Shown here in pieces: positions 41,830 through 48,167 of a stretch of DNA of 48,167 nt. This stretch comes from Segatella copri. GTDB taxonomy: Bacteria; Bacteroidota; Bacteroidia; Bacteroidales; Bacteroidaceae. The notes under the pieces are model-generated. The model searched no databases. It was not told where the DNA came from and worked only from the letters and a program-made list of their open reading frames with translations. Position 1 is the first letter of the stretch. Every line of letters starts with the position of its first letter. The DNA lies in contig NZ_JAHOEA010000031.1 in the NCBI RefSeq assembly GCF_019127135.1, positions 1 to 48,167 on the forward strand, written 5' to 3'. Position numbers and translations under genes: made by a program.

Positions 41830-41944
41830 AGTTAAGGAGTTAAAGGGAGTCAAGAAGTTAAGACAACAGTTTTTGTTTTCGTATATCTTCTATTGACAGG
41901 ATATACAATTGTCTTAACTCCTTTTACTCCTTAACTCCTTAACT
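41830..41944. repeat. Inverted repeat between leuS and yitT-like genes
   Basis: A segment starting AGTTAAGGAGTTAAAGGGAG (41830-41866) faces one ending CCTTAACTCCTTAACT (41909-41944). The match is imperfect but long, ending AGACAA/TTGTCT at the inner sides. It is a hairpin candidate and may terminate the yitT-like transcript (minus strand), or be a dispersed element. Confidence 0.55.
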
Positions 41945-41960
41945 TCCTGTTATCTATAAA

Positions 41961-44819
41961 TTACTTTTTCAACACAACGTTGACAATCTTCTTTGGTACG
42001 ATGATCACCTTCAACACGTTGAATCCTTCCAAGTACTTCTGGCTCTTCTCGTCTGCCAATACCTGCTTCTGGATTTCCTCGTTAGGAGTATCCACAGGGA
42101 AAGTCATCTGGAAACGAGCTTTACCATTGAAGGAAATGGTGAGCTGCATATCGTTCTCTTTCAGATACTGCTCATCATACTTTGGCCATGCTGCATCGCA
42201 AACGCTGCCCTGCTCGCCAAGTGCTGCCCACAATTCTTCTGCGATGTGTGGAGCGAATGGAGCGATGAGGATGACGAGGTCTGTGAGCAGTTCCTTGTTA
42301 CGGCACTTCTGCTGACCGAGTTCGTTCACGGCAATCATGAAGGCTGAGATAGAAGTGTTGTAAGAGAACTTCTCGATATCCTCACTTACCTTTTTGATGA
42401 GCTTGTGAACGCTCTTCAGACTCTCTGGCTTAGCTGCCTCGTCGCATGGCAGGAAGTTGTCAGTACGGTTCTCGTAGAACAGACCCCAGAACTTCTTCAG
42501 GAAGCGGTGGCAACCATCGATACCGTTGGTATCCCAAGGCTTGCTTGCCTCTACAGGACCCAGGAACATTTCGTAGAGACGCAGGGTATCAGCACCATAC
42601 TTCTCGACAATCATATCTGGATTTACCACGTTGAACATACTCTTAGACATCTTCTCGATGGCCCATCCGCAGATGTACTTGCCATCTTCCAGGATGAACT
42701 CAGCGTTCTGATACTCAGGGCGCCAAGCCTTGAATGCCTCGATATCCAAAACATCGTTGCTTACGATGTTTACATCTACGTGGATAGGAGTTACGTCGTA
42801 ATCCTTCTTCAGATTCAAACTTACGAATACAGGAGCCTTGTCGTGGTCATCGCTGTTGATGCGGTAAACGAAGTTAGAACGGCCCTGAATCATACCCTGG
42901 TTTACCAGCTTCTGGAATGGCTCTTCCTTGCAGCTTACGCCGAGGTCGAAGAGGAACTTGTTCCAGAAACGAGAGTAAATCAAGTGACCGGTAGCATGCT
43001 CGCAACCACCTACGTAGAGGTCTACATTCTGCCAGTACTCATCAGCCTCCTTGCTTACGAGTGCCTCATCGTTGTGAGGATCCATGTAGCGCAGGTAGTA
43101 AGCAGATGAACCTGCGAAACCTGGCATGGTGTTGAGCTCCAGTGGGAATACAGTCTTGTTATCTACGAGGCTCTTGTCAACCACCTCTTTCTTCTCAGTA
43201 TCCCAAGCCCACTTCTTGGCTCTGCCCAATGGTGGCTCGCCAGTCTCTGTTGGCTTGTAGGTCTCAATCTCTGGCAATTCGAGTGGCAGGCACTCCTCTG
43301 GAACCATCTGTGGCATTCCGTCCTTGTAATATACAGGGAATGGCTCACCCCAGTAGCGCTGGCGAGAGAAGATGGCGTCGCGGAGACGATAGTTTACCTT
43401 TACTCGGCCGATGCCCTTTTCGGTAACAAACTTCTTGGTAGCTGCGATAGCCTCCTTCACGGTGAGTCCGTTCAGAGAGAAGCCATCCATGCTGCTCTTG
43501 CCTGCTACAGGTGAGTTGGTTACGATACCTTCCTTGGCATCGAAGCTCTCCTCTGAAACATCAGCACCCTCGATAAGAGGAATGATAGGCAGGTTGAAGT
43601 GCTTGGCAAAGGCGTAGTCACGGCTATCGTGAGCTGGCACAGCCATGATGGCACCTGTACCATATCCAGCCAATACATATTCTGAAATCCATACTGGGAT
43701 TGCCTCGCCAGTGAATGGATTGATGGCATAACTTCCTGAGAATACACCGGTTACGCTGTGGTTAGCCATACGGTCAAGCTCGGTACGCTTCTTCACGTAG
43801 TCGAGATATTTCTCCACCTCTTCCTTCTGCTCGGCAGTAGTTACCTGCTGAACATATTCGCTCTCTGGAGCCAGAACCATGAAGGTTACACCAAACATAG
43901 TATCGGCACGGGTGGTGAAGATGGTAAACTTCACGTCGCTGTCCTTTACAGAGAATACTACCTCTGTGCCCTCAGAACGGCCAATCCAGTTTTTCTGGGT
44001 TTCTTTGATACTGTCGCTCCACTGGATGGTCTCCAAACCATCGAGCAGACGCTGAGAGTAAGCAGATGTTCTCAGGCACCACTGCTGCATCTTCTTCTGG
44101 ATAACAGGATAACCGCCACGCTCACTTACGCCGTTTACTACCTCGTCGTTGGCAAGCACAGTACCCAGGCCTGGGCACCAGTTAACCATTGTTTCACCGA
44201 GGTAAGCGATGCGGTAGTTCATCAGGATCTGCTGCTTCTTCACGTCGTCGTAGCTGTTCCACTCCTCGGCTGTGAAGTCAATCTGCTCGTTCTGAGCTAC
44301 GTTCAGGTCGGCAGAACCCTTCTCCTCGAAGCGCTTGATGAGCTTCTCGATAGGCTGAGCCTTCTGGCAGCTGTTGCAGAAGAATGAGTTGAACATCTTC
44401 TGGAAAGCCCACTGAGTCCAATGGTAATACTTAGGGTCGCAGGTACGAACCTCGCGGTCCCAGTCGAAAGAGAAGCCGATTTTGTCGAGCTGCTCACGAT
44501 AACGGTTGATGTTAGCCACGGTAGTTACCTCTGGGTGCTGACCTGTCTGGATAGCATACTGCTCTGCAGGCAAACCGTAAGCATCGTAACCCATAGGGTT
44601 CAGTACGTTAAATCCGTTCAAACGCTTGTAGCGTGCATAGATATCGCTAGCGATATAACCAAGTGGGTGACCTACGTGCAAACCAGCTCCTGATGGATAA
44701 GGGAACATGTTGAGCACATAGAATTTCTTCTTGTTTTCATCCTCTGTCACCTTGTAGGTCTTGTTCTCGACCCATTTCTGGTGCCATTTCTTCTCGATTT
44801 CTCTGAAGTTGTATTCCAT
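41961..44819 (-). CDS. leuS: Leucyl-tRNA synthetase
   Basis: A 952-residue class I synthetase. The HIGH-type motif is [17 protein letters not shown] near residue 45. The editing domain spans about 230-430 ([40 protein letters not shown]). The KMSKS motif is [17 protein letters not shown] near residue 700, and the anticodon-binding C-terminus follows. Length fits the Bacteroidetes LeuS, which is longer than the E. coli enzyme. It has its own promoter at 44883-44890. Confidence 0.98.
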   Translation of the reverse strand: MEYNFREIEKKWHQKWVENKTYKVTEDENKKKFYVLNMFPYPSGAGLHVGHPLGYIASDIYARYKRLNGFNVLNPMGYDAYGLPAEQYAIQTGQHPEVTTVANINRYREQLDKIGFSFDWDREVRTCDPKYYHWTQWAFQKMFNSFFCNSCQKAQPIEKLIKRFEEKGSADLNVAQNEQIDFTAEEWNSYDDVKKQQILMNYRIAYLGETMVNWCPGLGTVLANDEVVNGVSERGGYPVIQKKMQQWCLRTSAYSQRLLDGLETIQWSDSIKETQKNWIGRSEGTEVVFSVKDSDVKFTIFTTRADTMFGVTFMVLAPESEYVQQVTTAEQKEEVEKYLDYVKKRTELDRMANHSVTGVFSGSYAINPFTGEAIPVWISEYVLAGYGTGAIMAVPAHDSRDYAFAKHFNLPIIPLIEGADVSEESFDAKEGIVTNSPVAGKSSMDGFSLNGLTVKEAIAATKKFVTEKGIGRVKVNYRLRDAIFSRQRYWGEPFPVYYKDGMPQMVPEECLPLELPEIETYKPTETGEPPLGRAKKWAWDTEKKEVVDKSLVDNKTVFPLELNTMPGFAGSSAYYLRYMDPHNDEALVSKEADEYWQNVDLYVGGCEHATGHLIYSRFWNKFLFDLGVSCKEEPFQKLVNQGMIQGRSNFVYRINSDDHDKAPVFVSLNLKKDYDVTPIHVDVNIVSNDVLDIEAFKAWRPEYQNAEFILEDGKYICGWAIEKMSKSMFNVVNPDMIVEKYGADTLRLYEMFLGPVEASKPWDTNGIDGCHRFLKKFWGLFYENRTDNFLPCDEAAKPESLKSVHKLIKKVSEDIEKFSYNTSISAFMIAVNELGQQKCRNKELLTDLVILIAPFAPHIAEELWAALGEQGSVCDAAWPKYDEQYLKENDMQLTISFNGKARFQMTFPVDTPNEEIQKQVLADEKSQKYLEGFNVLKVIIVPKKIVNVVLKK

Positions 44820-44853
44820 TGTTTTATCTAATAATTATGTTTCTTTTCTTAAA

Positions 44854-44866
44854 TATAATAAGGTAT
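44854..44866. repeat. Dispersed intergenic motif TATAATAAGGTAT, copy 3
   Basis: This matches the core of the copies at 6518 and 24699. Here it lies in the 5' leader of leuS, read on the minus strand as its complement. Confidence 0.4.
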
Positions 44867-44882
44867 AACCCTATTCAAGCTG

Positions 44883-44890
44883 CAAAATTA
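44883..44890 (-). promoter_or_regulatory. -7 box for leuS
   Basis: The minus strand reads TAATTTTG, a perfect TAnnTTTG, 63 bases before the ATG at 44819. The leader includes the TATAATAAGGTAT motif. Confidence 0.55.
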
Positions 44891-44929
44891 CATTTATTTT
44901 GGCACATAACAAAATAAAATGCAAGTTTT

Positions 44930-45907
44930 TTATGAATTTAATGTCTTAGCATGCACACACTTCATATTCTTTTCCAGTTGGGCGGTAGAGCTGGCTCCTA
45001 CCAATACGCTGGTTACACCTTTCTGCTGCAATATCCAGACAAGTGCCATTTCGGCGAGTGTTTCGTCTCTTTCTCCTGCTTCTGCGTTCCATATCTTGAG
45101 CTGTTCCAGCAGTTCTGGAGTTAGAGCAGAGTGTTTCAGAAAATGCTCTTTTGCCATACGGCTGTCTGCCGGTATTCCGTTGAGATATCGGTCGGTGAGA
45201 AGTCCCTGTGCCAAAGGTGAGAACGAGATGAAACCGATGCCGTTTTCTGCGCAATAATCTAAGGTTCCATTCTCTTGTGGCGCATGGTCGAGCATGTTGA
45301 GTCTGTCCTGGAAAATGAGCAGCGGACAGTCGCGCTCCTTCAGATATTGGTCAGCAAACTTCAGGGCTTCCAGTGGCCAGCGGCTGATGCCGAGATAAAG
45401 AGCCTTGCCTTGCTTCACGATGTCTACCATGGCTTGAAGGGTTTCTTCGAGCGGTGTGTTCGGATCGTAGCGGTGGCTGTAGAAGAGGTCAACATACTCG
45501 AGATTCATTCTCTTGAGACTCTGATTCAGACTGGCCATCAGATACTTACGGGAACCCCAGTTGCCGTAAGGACCTTCCCACATATCATAACCTGCTTTGG
45601 TTGAGATAAAGAGTTCATCGCGATAGGGTTTGAAATCATCTTTCATCAGTCTGCCCATCGTTTCTTCCGCACTTCCGTATGGAGGTCCATAGTTGTTAGC
45701 CAGGTCGAAGTGGGTGATACCATGGTCGAAGGCATAGTGAGTGATGGCACGACTTCTTTCGTAAGAATCTACCTCTCCGAAGTTGTGCCAGAATCCCAAA
45801 CTTATTTTAGGCAGCAAGATACCACTCTTGCCGCATCTCTTGTAGAGCGCTTCTGCATCGCTATAGCGATTGGCGTCAGCATGATAAATACCTTTAATGT
45901 CCATCAT
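44930..45907 (-). CDS. Aldo/keto reductase (YghZ/Gpr-like)
   Basis: A 325-residue NADPH-dependent reductase. The catalytic tetrad region is visible: Asp in THFDLANNYGPPYGSAEE (with the Tyr), Lys in LFISTKAGYDMWEGPYGNWG and His in VDLFYSHRYDPNTPLEET. The motif AGYDMW...GNWGSRKYL fits L-glyceraldehyde-3-phosphate reductase (YghZ)-type members. FQDRLNMLDH and GISRWP are also typical. It has a long leader (about 180 bases) containing repeats at 45940-46050. Two in-frame ATGs (45907, 45904) are possible. Confidence 0.92.
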   Translation of the reverse strand: MMDIKGIYHADANRYSDAEALYKRCGKSGILLPKISLGFWHNFGEVDSYERSRAITHYAFDHGITHFDLANNYGPPYGSAEETMGRLMKDDFKPYRDELFISTKAGYDMWEGPYGNWGSRKYLMASLNQSLKRMNLEYVDLFYSHRYDPNTPLEETLQAMVDIVKQGKALYLGISRWPLEALKFADQYLKERDCPLLIFQDRLNMLDHAPQENGTLDYCAENGIGFISFSPLAQGLLTDRYLNGIPADSRMAKEHFLKHSALTPELLEQLKIWNAEAGERDETLAEMALVWILQQKGVTSVLVGASSTAQLEKNMKCVHAKTLNS

Positions 45908-45939
45908 TCCTTATATTTTTTTATTACGGCGAAGAGCCA

Positions 45940-46050
45940 GAAACTCTTCACTCTTCACCTTTCCTTTGTAAATGCTTATAAACAAGGCATTTGGCGTGGT
46001 GAAGAGTTTTTGTTCACTCTTCACCCACTCTTCACCACTCTTCACCGGTA
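45940..46050. repeat. CTCTTCAC repeat cluster
   Basis: CTCTTCAC occurs five times (45944, 45951, 46017, 46028, 46038) and inverted as GTGAAGAG at 45999. GGTGAAGAGT (45998-46007) and ACTCTTCACC (46016-46025) form a perfect 10-bp stem. It lies in the leader region of the aldo/keto reductase. Confidence 0.65.
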
Positions 46051-46089
46051 TGTGGTTAGGAGCCTGCCGTCTCTTCCTTTTCTACATCG

Positions 46090-46097
46090 CAAAGGTA
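46090..46097 (-). promoter_or_regulatory. -7 box upstream of the aldo/keto reductase
   Basis: The minus strand reads TACCTTTG, a perfect TAnnTTTG. It is 183 bases upstream of the ATG, so the CTCTTCAC repeats would be transcribed as leader. Confidence 0.5.
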
Positions 46098-46099
46098 AT

Positions 46100-46130
46100 A
46101 AAAATATTCAATATAATCGTTGTATTGAAT
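46100..46130 (-). terminator. Terminator-like hairpin after the ATPase gene
   Basis: ATTCAATA (46106-46113) and TATTGAAT (46123-46130) are complementary; on the minus strand the stem is followed by ATTTTTATT. It lies 85 bases after the ATPase stop and overlaps the -33 region of the next promoter. Confidence 0.5.
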
Positions 46131-46214
46131 AAAAATTATATTTTTTTCGATATAGATAAGTGGGGATGTAGTAAAGGTCGATTGGTTATGGAAAAACATT
46201 CATTGGCTTGCCAA

Positions 46215-47663
46215 TTAAATAAACAATTCATCCATCGTAATCTGTTTCTGTACGATGTCGCTATGTTTGTTCTGCTTCAATCCGAAAGAAGTAATCAATG
46301 TGAGGAGAAGCGATTTGGATGTTTTCGTCTCTTCTGTGAAGATACGCAGTTTCTCCAGCAACTTCTCCTCATATTCCTTGCTGATTTCGAATTCGCTCTT
46401 GTAGAATTTCATCTCACAGATGTTGATGGTTTCATCTTTCCGGTCTATCAGCAAGTCTATTTGAGTTCCCTTTTCTGTGTTGCTGCTTCGCCATGAGCAA
46501 ACCAAGGTCTGTACTCCCGAAATTCCCAGGGCGTGCTTGATTTTGTCTATATGGTTTAGACAAAGCATCTCGAAAGACAAGCCAGCCCAAGTATGGTATA
46601 GCTGACTGTTCTGGGAGGATGACCAGAAACTGGAATCCTGATACTTGTTGTGCTTGATGAAACGGAAGTAGAAGAGCGTATAGAAATCTACTAATTGGAA
46701 TAAGGTGTTTCGCTTTTGGCGAATGTCGGAAGTCATCTTATTGGCTGTACTGAATGGTTCATACAGACGGATGAATCCGCATTGTTCCAATTCTTCCAGT
46801 ACAGTAGAGAAGGCTCCATTATCTTTTCCTCCCGATGCCTTGACCAGTTCCTGTCGGGTCATACCCATTCCTTTGGTAGCAAGGGCAGTAACCACGGCGA
46901 TATGGTCGGCTGATTTCTTAAACAAAGCTCTGTATAAGTCGTTGAACTCATCTTTCAGTTCTGCATTGTCTGCGAAAAACAGCTGGTCGATGTTCTGTGC
47001 CAGACTTTTCGATTTATCCATCATAGACAGATAATAAGGTATTCCTCCCATAACCATATAGCATTCTGCTATCTGTTTTCGGCTGTAGCCGAAGTGGTAA
47101 GCCTTGAAGTATTCTTCGCATTCGTGCAGGGTGAATGGTTTTACAATCAGATGATGGGTCAGTCGGTTGTGCAAGCCACCACGGTTGCGAATCAGGTTGT
47201 TGATCATCCAGGAGGTGGCGGATCCGCAAACGATGAGTTTGATGTCGTTGCGCAGTACAGCCCAGCTGTTCCAGAAGTTTTCCAGTGCAGGTATGAATCC
47301 CGATTTGGCGGTATCCATCCATGGCAATTCATCGATGAATATTACTTTCTTGCCTTCCGGAAGTGTTTCTATGTATTGTGACAGGGCATAGAATGCCAGC
47401 AGCCAGCTCTTGAATGTCTGCAGAGTGGTGGAGTGGGTATATTTTTGTAGGGCAATGCTGAAGTTGACAAGCTGTTCGCCTTTGGCAACTCCGTTCATTC
47501 CTGTCATAAAGAAGGCAAAATGGTCCTCTACGGCTTTTCTGATGAGAAAAGTCTTGCCTACACGTCGTCTTCCATAGACGGCGATAAACTCTGATCTATC
47601 GGAGTTTATATATTCATTGAGCAGTTTGAGTTCTGCTTCTCTTCCTATCAGTCTCTGTTCCAT
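46215..47663 (-). CDS. AAA ATPase with C-terminal PD-(D/E)XK-like nuclease domain (PF01637/DUF234 type)
   Basis: A 482-residue protein. The N-terminal ATPase has a Walker A VYGRRRVGKTFLIRKA (about residue 30) and a Walker B VIFIDELPWMD, then an AAA-type sensor region (KLIVCGSATSWMINN). The middle (about 255-330) is a winged-helix-like region (MTRQELVKASGGKDNGAFST). The C-terminal domain has GTQIDLLIDRKDETINICEMK, matching the D-x(n)-ExK core of PD-(D/E)XK nucleases. The family is multicopy and mobile-like in Bacteroidales and of unknown function. Its promoter carries three 18-bp sites, and a broken copy of its 3' end lies at 47931-47999. Confidence 0.88.
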   Translation of the reverse strand: MEQRLIGREAELKLLNEYINSDRSEFIAVYGRRRVGKTFLIRKAVEDHFAFFMTGMNGVAKGEQLVNFSIALQKYTHSTTLQTFKSWLLAFYALSQYIETLPEGKKVIFIDELPWMDTAKSGFIPALENFWNSWAVLRNDIKLIVCGSATSWMINNLIRNRGGLHNRLTHHLIVKPFTLHECEEYFKAYHFGYSRKQIAECYMVMGGIPYYLSMMDKSKSLAQNIDQLFFADNAELKDEFNDLYRALFKKSADHIAVVTALATKGMGMTRQELVKASGGKDNGAFSTVLEELEQCGFIRLYEPFSTANKMTSDIRQKRNTLFQLVDFYTLFYFRFIKHNKYQDSSFWSSSQNSQLYHTWAGLSFEMLCLNHIDKIKHALGISGVQTLVCSWRSSNTEKGTQIDLLIDRKDETINICEMKFYKSEFEISKEYEEKLLEKLRIFTEETKTSKSLLLTLITSFGLKQNKHSDIVQKQITMDELFI

Positions 47664-47752
47664 ATCTTTCGTTATTTTCTTTTTGCAAAGAATAATGCAA
47701 GCGAGCGCAATGAAAGCTTGCTTTCAAATTGCGAGTGTACTTATTTTCTGCG

Positions 47753-47842
47753 CAAAGATATAAAAAAATCCCCATTAGCGCAAATTATTCGTGGATAATC
47801 TGCGCTAATGGTATGAAAAAAGCACATTAGCGCAGATTATCC
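47753..47842 (-). promoter_or_regulatory. ATPase promoter with three 18-bp operator-like sites
   Basis: The minus strand carries TATCTTTG at 47753-47760. Just upstream are CATTAGCGCAAATTATTC (47773-47790), its inverted partner (47793-47810), separated by two bases, and a third copy CATTAGCGCAGATTATCC (47825-47842) in the first orientation. Sites 2 and 3 are identical as complements; site 1 differs at two positions. The pair covers the region where the -33 contact would be, so binding should affect transcription of the ATPase gene. The binder is unknown and could be the ATPase itself. Confidence 0.7.
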
Positions 47843-47874
47843 CGTTAAGCGTTCGGCGATTTCAAATCCGCCGG

Positions 47875-47924
47875 GACGCCTGGTGGGAGACTTTCTATTG
47901 ACACCTGGTGGGAGACTTTCTTTT
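47875..47924. repeat. Two 25-bp direct repeats
   Basis: Two adjacent 25-base units (47875-47899, 47900-47924) share CCTGGTGGGAGACTTTCT and differ at three positions. They sit between the operator-like sites and the broken ATPase fragment. Confidence 0.7.
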
Positions 47925-47930
47925 AAACAA

Positions 47931-47999
47931 ATCGTTCATCGTAATCTGTTTCTGTACGGTGTCGCTATGTTTGTTCTGCTTCAATCAGAAAGAAGTAAT
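47931..47999 (-). pseudogene. Truncated second copy of the ATPase 3' end
   Basis: About 69 bases match the 3' terminal part of the ATPase gene (46226-46291) with only a few differences. The minus strand reads ITSF, a stop in place of Gly, then LKQNKHSDTVQKQITMNDLF, against ITSFGLKQNKHSDIVQKQIT in the gene. Similarity starts near the gene's stop and ends abruptly at 47999. It is a relic of another copy or of a deleted duplication. Confidence 0.8.
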
Positions 48000-48040
48000 T
48001 CTCCAGTTTGTCCGCTTTGTGTACTTCCCTGAAAAAGGTT

Positions 48041-48066
48041 GTCACTTAGGAACAAACAGAAGTGAC
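48041..48066 (+). promoter_or_regulatory. Hairpin just before the last start codon
   Basis: GTCACTT (48041-48047) pairs perfectly with AAGTGAC (48060-48066), and the ATG follows one base later at 48068. It could affect translation initiation or be a terminal structure of an element entering from the right. Confidence 0.4.
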
Positions 48067-48067
48067 A

Positions 48068-48167
48068 ATGAAACGTAAGACAAGAATTGAACGTGTGTAT
48101 AATGAGGACACAGGTTGGTTTGAGACCCGTGAGGTAGAGTTGAATAGCTACTCTTTTACAGATGATG
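48068..48167 (+). CDS. Start of an unidentified gene (partial)
   Basis: An open frame of 33 codons runs to the window end. The peptide begins MKRKTRIERVYNEDTGWFET and continues REVELNSYSFTDD. It is charged, with no signal or membrane segment. I do not recognise the family. Position next to a relic region suggests it may belong to a mobile element, but nothing here proves it. Confidence 0.45.
   Translation, partial: MKRKTRIERVYNEDTGWFETREVELNSYSFTDD

Noticed and set aside
43142..44387. Plus-strand open frames opposite leuS
   Set aside because: They mirror the leuS coding sequence and encode no known domains.

Overview
The window looks like chromosomal DNA of a Bacteroidales bacterium, most likely a Prevotella/Segatella relative. 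The evidence is recurrent Bacteroidetes-type promoters (TTTG about 19-24 bases upstream of TAnnTTTG), almost no Shine-Dalgarno sequences, and families typical of that order: PorZ, GH97, DUF4254, a FimB-like lipoprotein, the long form of IspG, and IS66.

Layout. Positions 1-1069 are the truncated end of an IS66 element. It abuts a nine-unit degenerate 22-bp tandem array and relics of an Rpn-type nuclease and of a palindrome-flanked promoter (to about 1896). Positions 1900-4174 hold a minus-strand operon (U32 protein, SufE, SpoU methyltransferase). Then come a FimB-like lipoprotein and a papain-like lipoprotein (4375-6485), an 820-base gap containing a strong non-coding RNA candidate (6719-7165), and hypothetical-rpoN-PAP2-purE-ispG (7308-12598). 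A response regulator, CPBP-like membrane protein and histidine kinase follow (12866-15444). On the minus strand are DUF3108 and Ig-like envelope proteins, a GH3 adenylating enzyme, and acpP-fabF-rnc (15512-22671).

Positions 22896-24683 carry DUF4254 and a GT9 transferase. Between 24841 and 25169 is a cluster of about nine DnaA-box-like 9-mers, the likely chromosomal origin, followed by nadA, a GH97 glycosidase and a small RNA candidate (28627-28750). Positions 28819-40095 form an AT-rich surface-glycan locus: five or six glycosyltransferases, a polytopic membrane protein, a phosphoethanolamine-transferase-like enzyme, an acyltransferase, and porZ (type IX secretion/A-LPS attachment) translationally coupled to two glycosyltransferases. 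The rest is housekeeping (rdgB, yitT-like, leuS, an aldo/keto reductase), then an AAA ATPase fused to a PD-(D/E)XK-like domain. Its promoter carries three copies of an 18-bp site. A broken copy of the ATPase 3' end and the start of an unidentified gene close the window.

The most promising unexplained material is: the ATPase-nuclease with triplicated palindromic sites and its apparently decayed counterpart at 1730-1826; the repeat-rich non-coding RNA at 6719-7165; the 22-bp array; the small RNA at 28627-28750; and the porZ-glycosyltransferase operon. No tRNA, rRNA or CRISPR array was seen.
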